Source of the DNA: Sulfuricurvum sp.
GTDB lineage: Bacteria; Campylobacterota; Campylobacteria; Campylobacterales; Sulfurimonadaceae
Assembly: GCA_028710885.1 (NCBI GenBank)
Contig: JAQTTG010000003.1
Coordinates: 186,001 to 250,000 of the forward strand
Length of the DNA stretch: 64,000 nucleotides
Direction: 5' to 3'
Part shown: in pieces, positions 48,651 to 58,656 of the stretch
How positions within the stretch are numbered: the stretch's first letter is position 1
Layout: every line of letters starts with the position of its first letter
Translations under genes and position numbers: made by a program
The notes under the pieces: model-generated
Databases searched by the model: none
What the model saw: only the letters and a program-made list of their open reading frames with translations
Told to the model about the DNA's origin: nothing

Positions 48651-49943
48651 TTAACATTTTGTTACGGTTCCCATATCTTCGGTGGCAGGGATACGGAAGA
48701 AGGTGAAGTGTGGCAGAATGCATGGCAGTTTAAAGCGGTTAAGGTTCCCGCTGTGGACTTGATCCCAAACTTTACCGTTTTCAGCGAGAAGCTGTTTGAA
48801 ACTGATATGCCACTCACCATTTTCTTCCCACACTTTTCCGATTTCATTATCGATCGGCTCTAGGATACTTCCCTCAGGGAAGACGAGCTCCATCGTATCG
48901 TTCGGGAACGTTTTGTATTTGCACTCGAAATATTCACCCGATTCATCGACGATCCCGCTGACTTGGTGCGTTCCCATCATCATCGAATAGTCGAGATTTT
49001 GGGTATCGTTTTTCTCAAAAGGGCGATTGATGAGATAAGCATCGGTAAATCCCCGATTTTGCATCGTATTTAGCTCTTTTTGATACCGTTCTCCATCAAA
49101 CTTTCCTGCATAATAATCCTCGATGGCACGGCGGTATACTTTTGCAGTAATTGCCGCGTAATAGGGTGCTTTGGTACGCCCCTCGATTTTGAGTGAATCG
49201 ATACATCCTGCATCTAAAATCTCTTGAATATGGCTTGCCAGATTGAGGTCCTTAGAATTCATGATGTAAGTTCCCACCCCTTCGTCTTCGACGAGTTTAA
49301 ACAGAGTTCCCGTTTCAGGATTAGCCGCATACATCTCATACGGGAAACGGCAGTCATTTGCACAGCTCCCTCGATTAGGGACGCGTCCGCTTTGCAGCGT
49401 TGAGATCAGACAGCGTCCACTGTAGGCAAAACACATCGATCCGTGGACAAAAACTTCAATTTCAAGATCGGGAAGTTCTTCTTTAATCTGTTTGAGATCT
49501 TTGAGTGAAATTTCCCGTGCAGCGATGATGCGACGTGCGCCCATGTCGTAGTACACTTGTGCATCGAGCACGTTCATTACATTGGCTTGTGTCGAGAGGT
49601 GCAACGGTATCTGAGGGGCGATTTGGTGGGCAAGTTTGAGTACACCGGGGGTTGCAACGATAAAGGCATCGGGTTCCAATGACGCCATGGTCGCGATGTG
49701 TTCTTTGAGCAATTTGAGTTGGGAGTTGAAAGGAAATCCGTTGATCGTAACGTAGACTTTACGACCGCGCTCATGGGCATACTCGATCCCCTCTTTGAAG
49801 CTTTCTAAATCGAACTCTTTGCCCGAACGGATACGGAGTGAAAAATGGCTAACACCGCCATATACGGCATCTGCCCCGAAATCGATAGCAATTTTTAATT
49901 TTTCTAAATTCCCCGCAGGGGAGAGGAGCTCGACTTTTTTCAA
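48651..49943 (-). CDS. trhP: U32-family protein, tRNA hydroxylation protein TrhP-like
   Basis: 430 residues. N-terminal ELLSPAGNLEKLKIAIDFGADAVY... is the standard U32 start (in part: SPAGNLEKLKIAIDFGADAV). Four Cys of a probable iron-sulfur site lie in HGSMCFAYSGRCLIS and NRGSCANDCRFPY. DSLKIEGRTKAPYYAA is conserved in the YegQ/TrhP branch. TrhP is needed for 5-hydroxyuridine at tRNA wobble position 34. Older annotations call it collagenase-like protease. Upstream of purE in the same direction. Confidence 0.88.
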   Translation of the reverse strand: MKKVELLSPAGNLEKLKIAIDFGADAVYGGVSHFSLRIRSGKEFDLESFKEGIEYAHERGRKVYVTINGFPFNSQLKLLKEHIATMASLEPDAFIVATPGVLKLAHQIAPQIPLHLSTQANVMNVLDAQVYYDMGARRIIAAREISLKDLKQIKEELPDLEIEVFVHGSMCFAYSGRCLISTLQSGRVPNRGSCANDCRFPYEMYAANPETGTLFKLVEDEGVGTYIMNSKDLNLASHIQEILDAGCIDSLKIEGRTKAPYYAAITAKVYRRAIEDYYAGKFDGERYQKELNTMQNRGFTDAYLINRPFEKNDTQNLDYSMMMGTHQVSGIVDESGEYFECKYKTFPNDTMELVFPEGSILEPIDNEIGKVWEENGEWHISFKQLLAENGKVWDQVHSGNLNRFKLPCILPHFTFFRIPATEDMGTVTKC

Positions 49944-49995
49944 TATGACTCTCTTGTGGTCAAAAATAGTGAGCAGATTGTACCGTTTTGTTTAT

Positions 49996-50703
49996 TTATT
50001 TTTGCCCAAACGAAGCAAGTAATGCTTCTATATCATCACTGGTAACAACGTCTTCAGTCGATGTGTCTCCATGAATATGCACTGCCGATGAGACCCGTTT
50101 TGAATCATCGATTTTTCCAGAAAAGAGATGGTTCATATAGGTTGATAGGGCACGCATGACATTGATTACACGCTCAATTTTTTGACGGTGAATATCTTGG
50201 TATTGCATGATGTCCATAATATTCATAATCGTATCGCCGCCGTTTTGCAGTTTATCCATGATAGATTCGAGACTTTGTAAAACTTCTTCATTTTTGTCTA
50301 ATTGAGTTTTAAATGCTTCAACATGAGGAAATTTTTCGCTTAGAGTATTAAAAAGTTTTAGATTGCTATCTATGACTGCTTTCATAGATTTAACCTCTTT
50401 TTCCCCTGCAGACAAATCATCGCTTATCCCTTCGATAAGATCGAAAATTTCTGAAGCTTTTTGTTCACTCTCTTTTGTAACATCATCGAGCTGATGGACC
50501 ATTTTATTGTCATCGGTTGGCGGAGGCGGAGGCCAACTACTCATTGCCGAAACTCTATATTTATCAGCATCATGTTCATGTAAAGACTCTTCTTCTGTAA
50601 TTTCCTCTTCTTGAACTGATTCGGCAACAGGTTCCGATTCTTCGTAAGCTTCATCTAAATCTATATCACCGCTCATTAGCGCATCTAATTCTTCTTGCGT
50701 CAT
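49996..50703 (-). CDS. cheZ: Chemotaxis phosphatase CheZ (Campylobacterota type)
   Basis: 235 residues from ATG 50703. A long helical core ends in IMDIMQYQDIHRQKIERVIN, with Asp170 and Gln174 in the DxxxQ spacing of the E. coli CheZ catalytic pair (Asp143, Gln147), which dephosphorylates CheY-P. The C-terminus VTSDDIEALLASFGQ resembles the CheY-tethering peptide of CheZ. The N-terminus MTQEELDALMSGDID resembles the FliM/FliN EIDALL peptide that also binds CheY-P. A Pro run (WPPPPPTDD) and acidic linker separate head and core. Divergent from the HisJ-type gene. Confidence 0.85.
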   Translation of the reverse strand: MTQEELDALMSGDIDLDEAYEESEPVAESVQEEEITEEESLHEHDADKYRVSAMSSWPPPPPTDDNKMVHQLDDVTKESEQKASEIFDLIEGISDDLSAGEKEVKSMKAVIDSNLKLFNTLSEKFPHVEAFKTQLDKNEEVLQSLESIMDKLQNGGDTIMNIMDIMQYQDIHRQKIERVINVMRALSTYMNHLFSGKIDDSKRVSSAVHIHGDTSTEDVVTSDDIEALLASFGQK

Positions 50704-50772
50704 GACTTGTACCCTCAACGATTAAATTGCACTATAATAGCATTTAAATCTTTATTTTTTTTGGATAAAAAT

Positions 50773-51552
50773 ATGAAAGTAGATTTACACAATCACACCA
50801 TTCTATGCAATCATGCTACTGGAACCGTGAATCAGTATGTGGAAGCTGCTATAGAATGTAACACTCATTATTTTGGTTTTTCTGATCATGCTCCTATGCA
50901 TTATGACCCACAATATCGTATGACATTTGAGCAAATGGTGCTTTACGAACAATGGATTAAAGAAGCACAAGAACGTTATCAAGACAAAATCACGGTTTTA
51001 TTGGGGTATGAGGTTGATTTTCTTCCAGGGTACATGGATGATATTGTATTGAAACGACCGTGCGACTATTTGATAGGAAGTGTTCACTTTATTGATGATT
51101 GGGGATTTGATAATCCTGAGTTTATAGGCCACTATAAAAATGTAGATATTGATACCGTTTATCGGCGTTATTTTGAACTAATAGAAGATATGGCAAAAAG
51201 TGGAAAATTTGATATAGTTGGTCATTTAGACTTACTAAAGGTTTTTAAATTTCTTCCGACAAAAGATATTCGGATGTTAGCAAAAGATGCATTAAAAGCG
51301 ATAAAAAAATCGAATATGAGTATTGAAATGAATATATCAGGATATCGAAAACCGATCGCAGAAGCATATCCATCACCATTATTACTTGAACAAATTGCTG
51401 AATTTGAGATACCTATTACATTCGGATCAGATGCACATAACCCTGAGCAAATTGCTCAATTTAGTGATGAGATTGAAGTACTGGCAAAATCAGTTGGTTT
51501 CGATAAATGTGCACTGTATCGAGGGCGAGATCGAGAGATGATTAAATTTTAA
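50773..51552 (+). CDS. hisK: Histidinol-phosphatase, PHP family
   Basis: Dephosphorylates L-histidinol phosphate in histidine synthesis. 259 residues from ATG 50773, which begins MKVDLHNHTILCNHATGTV with the first metal-binding HxH. Other metal sites: YFGFSDHAPMHYD, DFLPGYMDD, DYLIGSVHFIDDWGFD, IVGHLDLLKVF and TFGSDAHNPEQI. The PHP fold and FSDHAP are typical of the HisK/HisJ class. An in-frame upstream start (50695) overlaps cheZ and adds a non-conserved stretch, so it is rejected. Confidence 0.88.
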   Translation: MKVDLHNHTILCNHATGTVNQYVEAAIECNTHYFGFSDHAPMHYDPQYRMTFEQMVLYEQWIKEAQERYQDKITVLLGYEVDFLPGYMDDIVLKRPCDYLIGSVHFIDDWGFDNPEFIGHYKNVDIDTVYRRYFELIEDMAKSGKFDIVGHLDLLKVFKFLPTKDIRMLAKDALKAIKKSNMSIEMNISGYRKPIAEAYPSPLLLEQIAEFEIPITFGSDAHNPEQIAQFSDEIEVLAKSVGFDKCALYRGRDREMIKF

Positions 51553-51582
51553 TCATTTGCATATCTGCACTTTTTGTCATAT

Positions 51583-51594
51583 TTTGATATACTG
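51583..51594 (+). promoter_or_regulatory. -10 element upstream of glnA
   Basis: TTGATATACTGC contains TATACT about 37 bases before the glnA ATG, preceded by a T-rich stretch, in the style of Campylobacterota vegetative promoters. No RpoN-type GG-N10-GC pair is seen in this gap. Confidence 0.45.
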
Positions 51595-51624
51595 CTTTAA
51601 CTTTATTATTTTCAGGAGATTTGC

Positions 51625-53055
51625 ATGGGTAAATTTGTAAATAGTGTAGAAGAGTTCTTTACATATTGTAAAGAAAATGATGTTCAATTTGTAGATTTTA
51701 GATTTACAGATATTAAAGGTGCATGGCACCATGTATCATACCGTTATAGCGCAGTAAATGCTGGTCATTTTGAGGGTGGTTTGCCGTTTGATGGTTCATC
51801 AATTGATGCATGGCAACCAATCAATAAATCAGATATGTTGCTTATTCCTGATGCAGGTTCTGCCTTTATGGACCCTTTTACTGCTGATCCAACCGTTATT
51901 GTTTTCTGTGACGTGTATGATATTTACAAAAAACAAGCGTATGAGAGATGCCCACGTTCAATTGCAAAAGCAGCGCTTAAACATGCTGAATCATTAGGTA
52001 TCGCTGATGCTGCGTATTTTGGTCCAGAAAATGAATTCTTTATGTTTGACTCTGTAACTTTTGTTGATAATATCAATGAAGCGGGCTACAAAGTTGATAC
52101 TGAAGAGGGTGGCTGGAATTCAAACAACCCATACTCAGAAGGTTTTAACTCAGGACACAGACCAGGAACAAAGGGTGGTTATTTCCCAGTAGCACCAACC
52201 GATTCTGGAGTTGATATCCGTGCTGAAATGATGCAAGTGATGGAGCAAGTTGGTCTCGAAGTTGTTCTCGGTCACCATGAAGTTGCTCAAGGGCAACACG
52301 AAATCGGTGTTGTATTCTCTGATATTATCGGCGCAGCGGATAATGTACAAAAATACAAATACGTTGTAAAAATGGTAGCACACCTTAATGGTAAAACAGC
52401 TACATTTATGCCTAAACCGATGTTTGGTGATAACGGTAATGGTATGCACGTTCACCAATCACTTTGGAAAGAGGGAAAAAACCTTTTCTATAAAGAGGGT
52501 AACTACGCAAACATCTCAGAAATGGGTCTTAACTATGTTGGCGGTATCTTTAAACATGCTCGTTCAGTTGCAGCGTTTACTAACCCAACAACCAATTCAT
52601 ACAAACGATTGCTTCCAGGATTTGAAGCACCGAGCGTATTAACATACTCTTCTCAAAACCGTTCAGCATCTTGCCGTATCCCTTATGGTGCCGGTGAAAA
52701 AGCAACACGTATCGAAATGCGTTTCCCAGATTCAACTGCATGTCCTTATCTTGCGTTTGCAACGATGATGATGGCTGGACTTGATGGTATTATTAACAAA
52801 GAAATTCCAATCGGTCCAATGGATGAAGATCTATATGAACTTACTTTAGATGAAATTCGTGAAAAAGGTATTCCTCAAATGCCTCACACACTTCGCGGTT
52901 CATTAGAATCACTTATTCGCGATAATGATTTCTTGAAACCTGTATTTACAGATGAGTTCTTGGAAGCATACCGTCATTATCGATTTGAGCGTGATGTATG
53001 GCCAGATGAAGGTCGTCCAACTGCTTACGAATTTAAAACTACCTATTCTTGCTAA
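51625..53055 (+). CDS. glnA: Glutamine synthetase type I
   Basis: Assimilates ammonia into glutamine. 476 residues: [84 protein letters not shown] and NRSASCRIP are all GSI blocks. Near residue 400 [11 protein letters not shown] holds a Tyr equivalent to the adenylylated Tyr of GSI-beta enzymes, so control by GlnE is possible. ATG follows CAGGAG. Strong terminator follows. Confidence 0.97.
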   Translation: MGKFVNSVEEFFTYCKENDVQFVDFRFTDIKGAWHHVSYRYSAVNAGHFEGGLPFDGSSIDAWQPINKSDMLLIPDAGSAFMDPFTADPTVIVFCDVYDIYKKQAYERCPRSIAKAALKHAESLGIADAAYFGPENEFFMFDSVTFVDNINEAGYKVDTEEGGWNSNNPYSEGFNSGHRPGTKGGYFPVAPTDSGVDIRAEMMQVMEQVGLEVVLGHHEVAQGQHEIGVVFSDIIGAADNVQKYKYVVKMVAHLNGKTATFMPKPMFGDNGNGMHVHQSLWKEGKNLFYKEGNYANISEMGLNYVGGIFKHARSVAAFTNPTTNSYKRLLPGFEAPSVLTYSSQNRSASCRIPYGAGEKATRIEMRFPDSTACPYLAFATMMMAGLDGIINKEIPIGPMDEDLYELTLDEIREKGIPQMPHTLRGSLESLIRDNDFLKPVFTDEFLEAYRHYRFERDVWPDEGRPTAYEFKTTYSC

Positions 53056-53060
53056 TCTCA

Positions 53061-53093
53061 TGTGTAGGGCGAAAGCCCTGCACACTTTTTTTC
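53061..53093 (+). terminator. Rho-independent terminator of glnA
   Basis: TGTGTAGGGC (53061-53070) and GCCCTGCACA (53075-53084) pair with one wobble around a GAAA tetraloop and are followed by CTTTTTTTCT. Confidence 0.93.
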
Positions 53094-53218
53094 TATTCTT
53101 TTTCATACATAATTTTAAAAATAAACAATGCCTTACATCATACAAAAAACAATGCCGCATGGCAGTATAGTGTACAATCGCGGTGTCAGTATTTTGGTGT
53201 GAGGAAAATTTTCTTTTA

Positions 53219-53246
53219 GTACTTTTCCTATGAAAAAGAAAAGTAC
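53219..53246 (-). promoter_or_regulatory. Hairpin after pckA
   Basis: GTACTTTTC (53219-53227) and GAAAAGTAC (53238-53246) are perfectly complementary 11 bases beyond the pckA stop. On the transcribed strand the stem is followed by TAAAAGAAAATTTTCC, without a T-run, so it may protect the 3' end rather than terminate. Confidence 0.4.
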
Positions 53247-53256
53247 GAAGAAGGAG

Positions 53257-54840
53257 TTATGGAAGTTTAGGACCTGCGGTAGAATAATCGAAATCGCTAT
53301 TGCCATTGGTATATTTTTGGAAATTTTTGATGAAAAGAGCCGCTAAATTATCACGCTGAACGAGATACGCATCACGATCTGCCCAAGCGTTACGAGGGTT
53401 AAGGATGGTAGGATTAATATCACCGAGGGTTTTAGGGATATGAAAACCGAACGTATTGGTGATGTCAAATTCGCTGTTTTGGATAGAACCGTCCAAGATA
53501 GCATTGATGCATGCACGGGTATCTTTGATACTCATACGCTTACCGACGCCGTAACCGCCGCCCGTCCATCCGGTATTGACGAGATAAACGTTAACTCCGT
53601 GTTGATCGATTTTTTCACCGAGAAGCTTTGCATAGACAGTCGGATGAAGCGGTAAAAATGCTTCACCGAAGCATGAGCTGAATGTTGCAACCGGTTCTGT
53701 AATTCCGCGTTCAGTTCCGGCTACTTTTGCAGTATATCCACTGAGGAAGTAGTACATTGCTTGCTCTTTGGTAAGACGGCTCACTGGAGGTAAAACACCG
53801 AATGCATCAGCAGAGAGAAAAATAATATTTTTTGGATGAGGAGCCTGAAGTGAGCTTTCATGATTATCAATATGCTCTATAGGATAGGAAACACGGGTAT
53901 TTTCCGTTTTTGAATCGTCGGTGTAATCTACTTTACCATCTTCATCGTAAACGACATTTTCGAGCAATGCATTAGGACGTATAGCACCAAAGATTTCCGG
54001 TTCACTGGATGGATCAAGGTTGATTACTTTCGCATAACATCCACCTTCGAAGTTAAAGACCCCTTCATCATCCCATCCATGCTCATCATCTCCAATTAGA
54101 CGACGTTTTGGATCAGTCGAAAGAGTTGTTTTTCCTGTTCCGCTAAGACCAAAGAAAAGACATGTATCATCATTTGCACCTACGTTGGCTGAACAATGCA
54201 TAGAGAGCTTGCCTTCGAGTGGAAGCCAATAGTTCATCATTGAAAAAATCCCTTTTTTCATTTCGCCGCCGTACCATGTACCACCTATAATACAAAGATT
54301 TTCTTCGACACTAAAGAGGACAAACACTTCAGAATTTAAGCCATGATTAGCCCATTTTTCATTAACTGCTTTACATGCATTTAGAACCGTGAATGAGGGT
54401 TTGAAAATTTCAAGTTCGGCTTCTGTAGGACGAATAAACATATTTTTGACAAAATGGGATTGCCACGCGATTTCTGAGACAAAACGTACTGAGCGTTTAC
54501 TCGAATCACTTGAACCACAGAAAACATCTGTAATGTAGAGATCTTTTTCAGATAATTGTTCACGAGCGACGACTAGCAGCTCATCAAAAACGGTTTTGTC
54601 AATTTTTTTATTGACATCTCCCCACGCAATGTATTGATTAGATGGGTCTTGATTGACAAAATATTTGTCTTTTGGACTTCTGCCGGTAAAAATACCGGTA
54701 TCAACCATTGTCGCACCGTTGTCGGCTCGTTTACATTCACCATTATCTAGTTCATGCTGTATTAGCTCTTCATAACCGAGGTTATGAAAAAGTTTTCCGG
54801 TATTTTTTATCCCTAACGTCTCAATTTCTGCGGAAATCAT
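53257..54840 (-). CDS. pckA: Phosphoenolpyruvate carboxykinase (ATP)
   Basis: Converts oxaloacetate to PEP with ATP (gluconeogenic or anaplerotic link to the reductive TCA cycle). About 527 residues. Motifs: [33 protein letters not shown]-like block ([17 protein letters not shown]), Walker [34 protein letters not shown] and [19 protein letters not shown] 54840 is chosen; ATG 54867 would add nine basic residues. It is a single-gene unit. Confidence 0.95.
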   Translation of the reverse strand: MISAEIETLGIKNTGKLFHNLGYEELIQHELDNGECKRADNGATMVDTGIFTGRSPKDKYFVNQDPSNQYIAWGDVNKKIDKTVFDELLVVAREQLSEKDLYITDVFCGSSDSSKRSVRFVSEIAWQSHFVKNMFIRPTEAELEIFKPSFTVLNACKAVNEKWANHGLNSEVFVLFSVEENLCIIGGTWYGGEMKKGIFSMMNYWLPLEGKLSMHCSANVGANDDTCLFFGLSGTGKTTLSTDPKRRLIGDDEHGWDDEGVFNFEGGCYAKVINLDPSSEPEIFGAIRPNALLENVVYDEDGKVDYTDDSKTENTRVSYPIEHIDNHESSLQAPHPKNIIFLSADAFGVLPPVSRLTKEQAMYYFLSGYTAKVAGTERGITEPVATFSSCFGEAFLPLHPTVYAKLLGEKIDQHGVNVYLVNTGWTGGGYGVGKRMSIKDTRACINAILDGSIQNSEFDITNTFGFHIPKTLGDINPTILNPRNAWADRDAYLVQRDNLAALFIKNFQKYTNGNSDFDYSTAGPKLP

Positions 54841-54963
54841 GGTATTTTTTTGCCTTTTCGGGTTCATCGACGTACTGTACTTCGATGAAAATTTGAAACT
54901 ATTGTTTCATTTATGGTGCGAATTATACGACTTCAATTTATAAACGAGAATTAAAGTGGTGAT

Positions 54964-55356
54964 TTATTTAAATAGTGATGCTAATTCTGTCAATATTTTT
55001 GGTGCCAATACTTCACTTCCATTATACTTTTGGAGTTTTACACCTACATTATTCATGCTTTTTGCCGTATTTTTACAGGCCATTTTAACGACGAGATAAT
55101 CGCAGTCTTCTATAGTATCAGCCATCGTATCATGAGCTTTAATGTGCTCCATGTCATCTGCATCATGTTCACAGGTGTGATGCTCATCGTGATCATGATC
55201 TTCTTCCCCTGCAACTTTCGGATTTACTCGAAGCCCTTCTAGTGTAAAACTTTTAAACATTCCGCCACTTAGATTAAAAATAGCAAAATATGGGGTATGT
55301 CCGGCATTTCCGGCTAATTTTAGATTATCATCCATTACGGGTACTGCAATTTTCAT
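54964..55356 (-). CDS. NifX/NifB-C-terminal-like protein with His-rich loop
   Basis: 130 residues. Start MKIAVPVMDDNLKLAGNAGHTPYFAIF and end DCDYLVVKMACKNTAKSMNN... ASLFK follow the dinitrogenase iron-molybdenum cofactor fold (NifX, NifY, C-terminal NifB), in which the strand pattern KIAVP and the G-H-x-PYF segment recur. Inserted at about residues 51-76 is a His/Asp/Glu-rich stretch (EEDHDHDEHHTCEHDADD) with eight or so His and one Cys, likely metal-binding. No nif genes are nearby, so a metal chaperone or sensor role is more likely than nitrogenase assembly. Confidence 0.72.
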   Translation of the reverse strand: MKIAVPVMDDNLKLAGNAGHTPYFAIFNLSGGMFKSFTLEGLRVNPKVAGEEDHDHDEHHTCEHDADDMEHIKAHDTMADTIEDCDYLVVKMACKNTAKSMNNVGVKLQKYNGSEVLAPKILTELASLFK

Positions 55357-55528
55357 AGTTTCTCCATTTGTTTTGGCAAATTATGCCACAGTGATCTTAA
55401 ATACCCATATTAATAGAAAACTATTGGGAAATAGTGTTTAATTTAAACGTTTTGTAAGAATAAGAAGCCCATAATGATAATTAAGATTACAAGTGTAATC
55501 GAAATTTTAATATCTCAAGGAGTAAACC

Positions 55529-56029
55529 ATGAAACGTTCAGGTTTTACTATGATCGAGCTGATCTTCGTTATCGTTATCCTAGGTATTTTGGCTGCTGTT
55601 GCATTGCCAAAATTTATCGGTGTGTCAGAACAAGCACAAGTTTCTAAACTAAAAGCGTATGTTGGAACTTTAAATCGTACTGTTTCTCCAGCATTATGGT
55701 CAAAATCTATTTCTAATGGGAATGGAGGGAAAGTAGCTTTGACTGCATTTGATGCTGATTTGGTTGCTTCTCTTCCACCACTTGAGAGTTTGGATGATAA
55801 TGGTAAAGCTTTAGCTATTACTTCATTAAATGCCAAATGTGCGGTTAATAGTGCTGCAGCTTTGTCAGCAGCAGTTCCAGGCACGACGACTATGACTAGC
55901 GCAGGGGATGTTAATAGTTCCATTACTATCGGTGGAAATGCATACAGTATTGGATGTATCGATGGTAATATGTCAAGCGCACCACAATTTTATCTTTTAG
56001 ATAGCACCAAAAAACTTATTGTAAAATAA
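55529..56029 (+). CDS. Type IV pilin-like protein (pilin 1)
   Basis: 166 residues. A short basic leader MKRSG is followed by the prepilin signature FTMIELIFVIVILGILAAVA with Glu at +5, so prepilin peptidase should cut after Gly5 and methylate Phe. The globular part has two Cys (CAVNSAA, IGCIDG) that could form a disulfide and Thr/Ser-rich segments. ATG follows CAAGGAG. First of three pilin-like genes within 3.5 kb. It resembles pilin 3 in its first 65 residues (LPKFIGVSEQA, TLNRTVSPALWSKSI). Confidence 0.88.
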   Translation: MKRSGFTMIELIFVIVILGILAAVALPKFIGVSEQAQVSKLKAYVGTLNRTVSPALWSKSISNGNGGKVALTAFDADLVASLPPLESLDDNGKALAITSLNAKCAVNSAAALSAAVPGTTTMTSAGDVNSSITIGGNAYSIGCIDGNMSSAPQFYLLDSTKKLIVK

Positions 56030-56045
56030 ATAAGTAGTTCACTAC

Positions 56046-56100
56046 CTCTCTTTTTCAATACCTTACATAAGGGTATTGAGAGAGAGTTTTTCTGTTTTTT
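56046..56100 (+). terminator. Terminator after pilin 1
   Basis: CTCTC...CAATACC (56046-56062) and GGTATTG...AGAGAG (56072-56086) form a long interrupted stem, followed by TTTTTCTGTTTTTT. Confidence 0.85.
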
Positions 56101-56167
56101 AGTATAGATTTGATTTGATTTTTGTGATTGTTGGACAATCGTATAACTCAGAACAATTAGGATAAAT

Positions 56168-56641
56168 ATGAATTTTCGTAATGCTTTTACTATGATTGAA
56201 TTGATCTTTGTTATTGTCGTAATAGGAATTTTAGCGATGGTTGCATTGCCGCGTATGGGAACTGCAGTCGATGATGCTAACATTGCCAAAGCAAAAAGCG
56301 ATGTGGCAACATTACGTTCAGTGATCGCGAGCGAACGTCAATCGAGATTTTTGCAAGGATCCAGTGGATTTATTACAAAACTCGATCAACTTTCCGGAGC
56401 AGTATCGGCTGATGGTGATAAGATATTTGATAGTAATGAAACAAATGGTAGCGCATTGTTGACGTATGGCGTTGTTACCGGAAGTGGTGAGGGGCAATGG
56501 AAAAAATCGGCTAACAATCAATACCAATTTAAAAGTGGTAGTGCAACTGCTACATTTGATTATAATAGTACAAATGGTAAGTTTACTTGTACTATTGATA
56601 CTAGTGATGCTGGAAAATTATGCGCTCAGATTATTAATTAA
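56168..56641 (+). CDS. Type IV pilin-like / pseudopilin protein (pilin 2)
   Basis: 157 residues with leader MNFRNA and the core FTMIELIFVIVVIGILAMVA. Residue -1 of the cleavage site is Ala instead of the usual Gly. The mature domain is Ser/Asn-rich (SGSATATFDYNSTNGKFTC) and ends with a Cys pair (FTCTIDTSDAGKLCAQ), like type II secretion minor pseudopilins or pilin D-regions. priA begins five bases after its stop. Which assembly system it serves is not seen here. Confidence 0.82.
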   Translation: MNFRNAFTMIELIFVIVVIGILAMVALPRMGTAVDDANIAKAKSDVATLRSVIASERQSRFLQGSSGFITKLDQLSGAVSADGDKIFDSNETNGSALLTYGVVTGSGEGQWKKSANNQYQFKSGSATATFDYNSTNGKFTCTIDTSDAGKLCAQIIN

Positions 56642-56646
56642 AGCTA

Positions 56647-58518
56647 GTGTTTTTTTTTCAAATTTCTCTTTTGGGTTCTCCTCTTGACCTTCTCACTTAT
56701 CATTCACTCAATTTATTTTCTATCGGGGATCAAATCACCGTAACTCTCTCTGCTCGGAAAATGCAAGGTGTAATCATTAGCATAGTAGATAAGCCTGCAT
56801 TTGAGACACACGCTATCGGTGATGCATCCTCTTTTTTTTATTCGGATGTGCAAATCAAAACCGCACAATTTATGAGCGAATATTATGGGTGCGCTTTGGG
56901 TGAAGCACTCAATCTCTTTGTGCCGTTTAAGGGGATATCTCCTCCGCTAAAGCCTGAGTATGACGAACTAGACGGGCAAACTAATTGGGTAAATTCAGCT
57001 ATTAATATCACCCTTTCACCTTCTCAAACACAAGCACTCAATTTTTTACGATCACACTCTGTGTCACTTTTATTTGGTGATACTGGAGCAGGAAAAAGTG
57101 AAATTTACATGCGGCGCATGGATGAGATTTTAGAGGAGGGGAAACGGTGTTTATTGCTTCTTCCCGAAATTTCTCTTACGCCGCAAATGGAAAAACGGTT
57201 TAAATACCATTTTGGTGATGCGGTGGTGTTATGGCACTCCAAAATGACGCCGAAGCAAAAAAAAGTGACATTGGAAAAAATTTATGAGGGTTCTGCACAC
57301 ATTATCGTGGGCCCTCGTTCGGCACTTTTCTTGCCGATTCGAGATTTAGGGCTGATTGTGGTAGATGAAGAGCATGATGAGAGCTATAAGTCTTCAAGCC
57401 GTCCCCGTTATAATGCACGAGATATGGCAATCTATATCGGAAATTTCATTAAGATTCCGGTAGTTTTGGGCAGTGCAACACCGAGTTTACCGAGCTATGC
57501 AAAATATCCATTTTTTCGTCTTCGTGGCGGCTATTTTGAATCGAATCGGACGTTTGTATTTGAACGCTCTCTTGAAGTGTTAACGCCAATTCTAGATCAC
57601 GCAATTATGAAAAATTATTCCAGAGATCATCAGGGTATCGTCTTTATCCCTACTCGTGCTAATTTTAAATACACGGTGTGTGAGAGTTGCGGATACCATG
57701 TAGAGTGTCCGTTTTGCAGTGTCGGGATGAGTCAGCATAAAAATTCGCGAGCTCTTAAATGTCACTATTGCAATTACACCGAAGTGTTGCCGAAAGTGTG
57801 TCCGAAATGTCAAAGTGGTGCCTTATCTACAACGCGACTAGGGACGGCGGAGGCAGTAGAACATTTTAGTAATCTCTCGAAAAGCTTGCGGGTACAGCAG
57901 TTTGATCGTGATATTATTACGACACAAAATAAGTTAATCAAAGTGCTCGAAGCGTTTAACAACCATGAAATTGATTTGTTAGTCGGCACGCAGATGCTTT
58001 CAAAAGGTCATGATTATCATGATATTACTTTGGCTGTTATAATGGGGATTGACAATCTGCTCGCACAATCTGATTATCGCGCACGAGAACGGGCACTCTC
58101 ACTTTTGGTACAAATTGCAGGTCGAAGCGGTCGTAAACAAAACGCGACTGTAATTGTACAAAGTTTCAACGAGCCGTTTTTTCGAGAATATTTGGATGAT
58201 TATGAGAAATTTTTGATTGACGAGATGAAAATTCGAGAAGGACGATATCCTCCGACAAAAAAATTGGCACGTTTGTTGTATTCCCATAAAAATGGCATGA
58301 AAGCTAAAAGCGCTATGGAAGATGCGGTATCAGTGATTCAGCAGATGCTGATGGTAGAGATTGTCGGTTTTGGTGCGGCACCCATTGAGCGGATCGCGGA
58401 TAAATACCGATTTCAAATTTTACTTCGCGGTGATAAAAGTACCGATTTAATTCGAGCGATTAAATACATTAAATCTCCTCTATGCGAGATCGATATGGAT
58501 CCAATAGAGTTTACATAG
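56647..58518 (+). CDS. priA: Primosomal replication protein N' (PriA helicase)
   Basis: Restarts stalled forks by loading the primosome. 623 residues, shorter than E. coli PriA (732), mainly at the N-terminus. Walker A LFGDTGAGKSEIY, DEEHD in VVDEEHDESYKSS, VLGSATPS, helicase C-terminal motifs DLLVGTQMLSKGHDYH and IAGRSGRKQ. Zinc-binding Cys run: CESCG, CPFCS, CHYCN, CPKCQ. The start is GTG 56647 (MFFFQISLLGSPLDLLTYH), five bases after the pilin 2 stop and without a strong Shine-Dalgarno, suggesting coupling. Confidence 0.93.
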   Translation: MFFFQISLLGSPLDLLTYHSLNLFSIGDQITVTLSARKMQGVIISIVDKPAFETHAIGDASSFFYSDVQIKTAQFMSEYYGCALGEALNLFVPFKGISPPLKPEYDELDGQTNWVNSAINITLSPSQTQALNFLRSHSVSLLFGDTGAGKSEIYMRRMDEILEEGKRCLLLLPEISLTPQMEKRFKYHFGDAVVLWHSKMTPKQKKVTLEKIYEGSAHIIVGPRSALFLPIRDLGLIVVDEEHDESYKSSSRPRYNARDMAIYIGNFIKIPVVLGSATPSLPSYAKYPFFRLRGGYFESNRTFVFERSLEVLTPILDHAIMKNYSRDHQGIVFIPTRANFKYTVCESCGYHVECPFCSVGMSQHKNSRALKCHYCNYTEVLPKVCPKCQSGALSTTRLGTAEAVEHFSNLSKSLRVQQFDRDIITTQNKLIKVLEAFNNHEIDLLVGTQMLSKGHDYHDITLAVIMGIDNLLAQSDYRARERALSLLVQIAGRSGRKQNATVIVQSFNEPFFREYLDDYEKFLIDEMKIREGRYPPTKKLARLLYSHKNGMKAKSAMEDAVSVIQQMLMVEIVGFGAAPIERIADKYRFQILLRGDKSTDLIRAIKYIKSPLCEIDMDPIEFT

Positions 58519-58656
58519 CGGTAAAATATTAGAAACAATTGCTTTTTGATTATTTGTATGTATATAATTTATTCTAATATAAAAATATTTTTTATTTTTG
58601 AAACAAAAGCTTGATTATATGATAGAATGGTTTTTTAATACAAAGTAGAGGTATTT

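Noticed and set aside
53128-53202. A 24-codon open frame (ATG to TGA) between glnA and pckA
   Set aside because: No ribosome-binding site, no hydrophobic or conserved pattern; probably chance in an AT-rich gap.
54964-55356. Evidence for a nitrogen-fixation island
   Set aside because: The NifX-like protein stands alone between pckA and a pilin gene; no other nif-type gene is in the window.
58260-58282. RpoN-like TTGGCACGTTTGTTG
   Set aside because: It lacks the GC dinucleotide at -12 (GT instead) and lies inside priA, far from any gene start.
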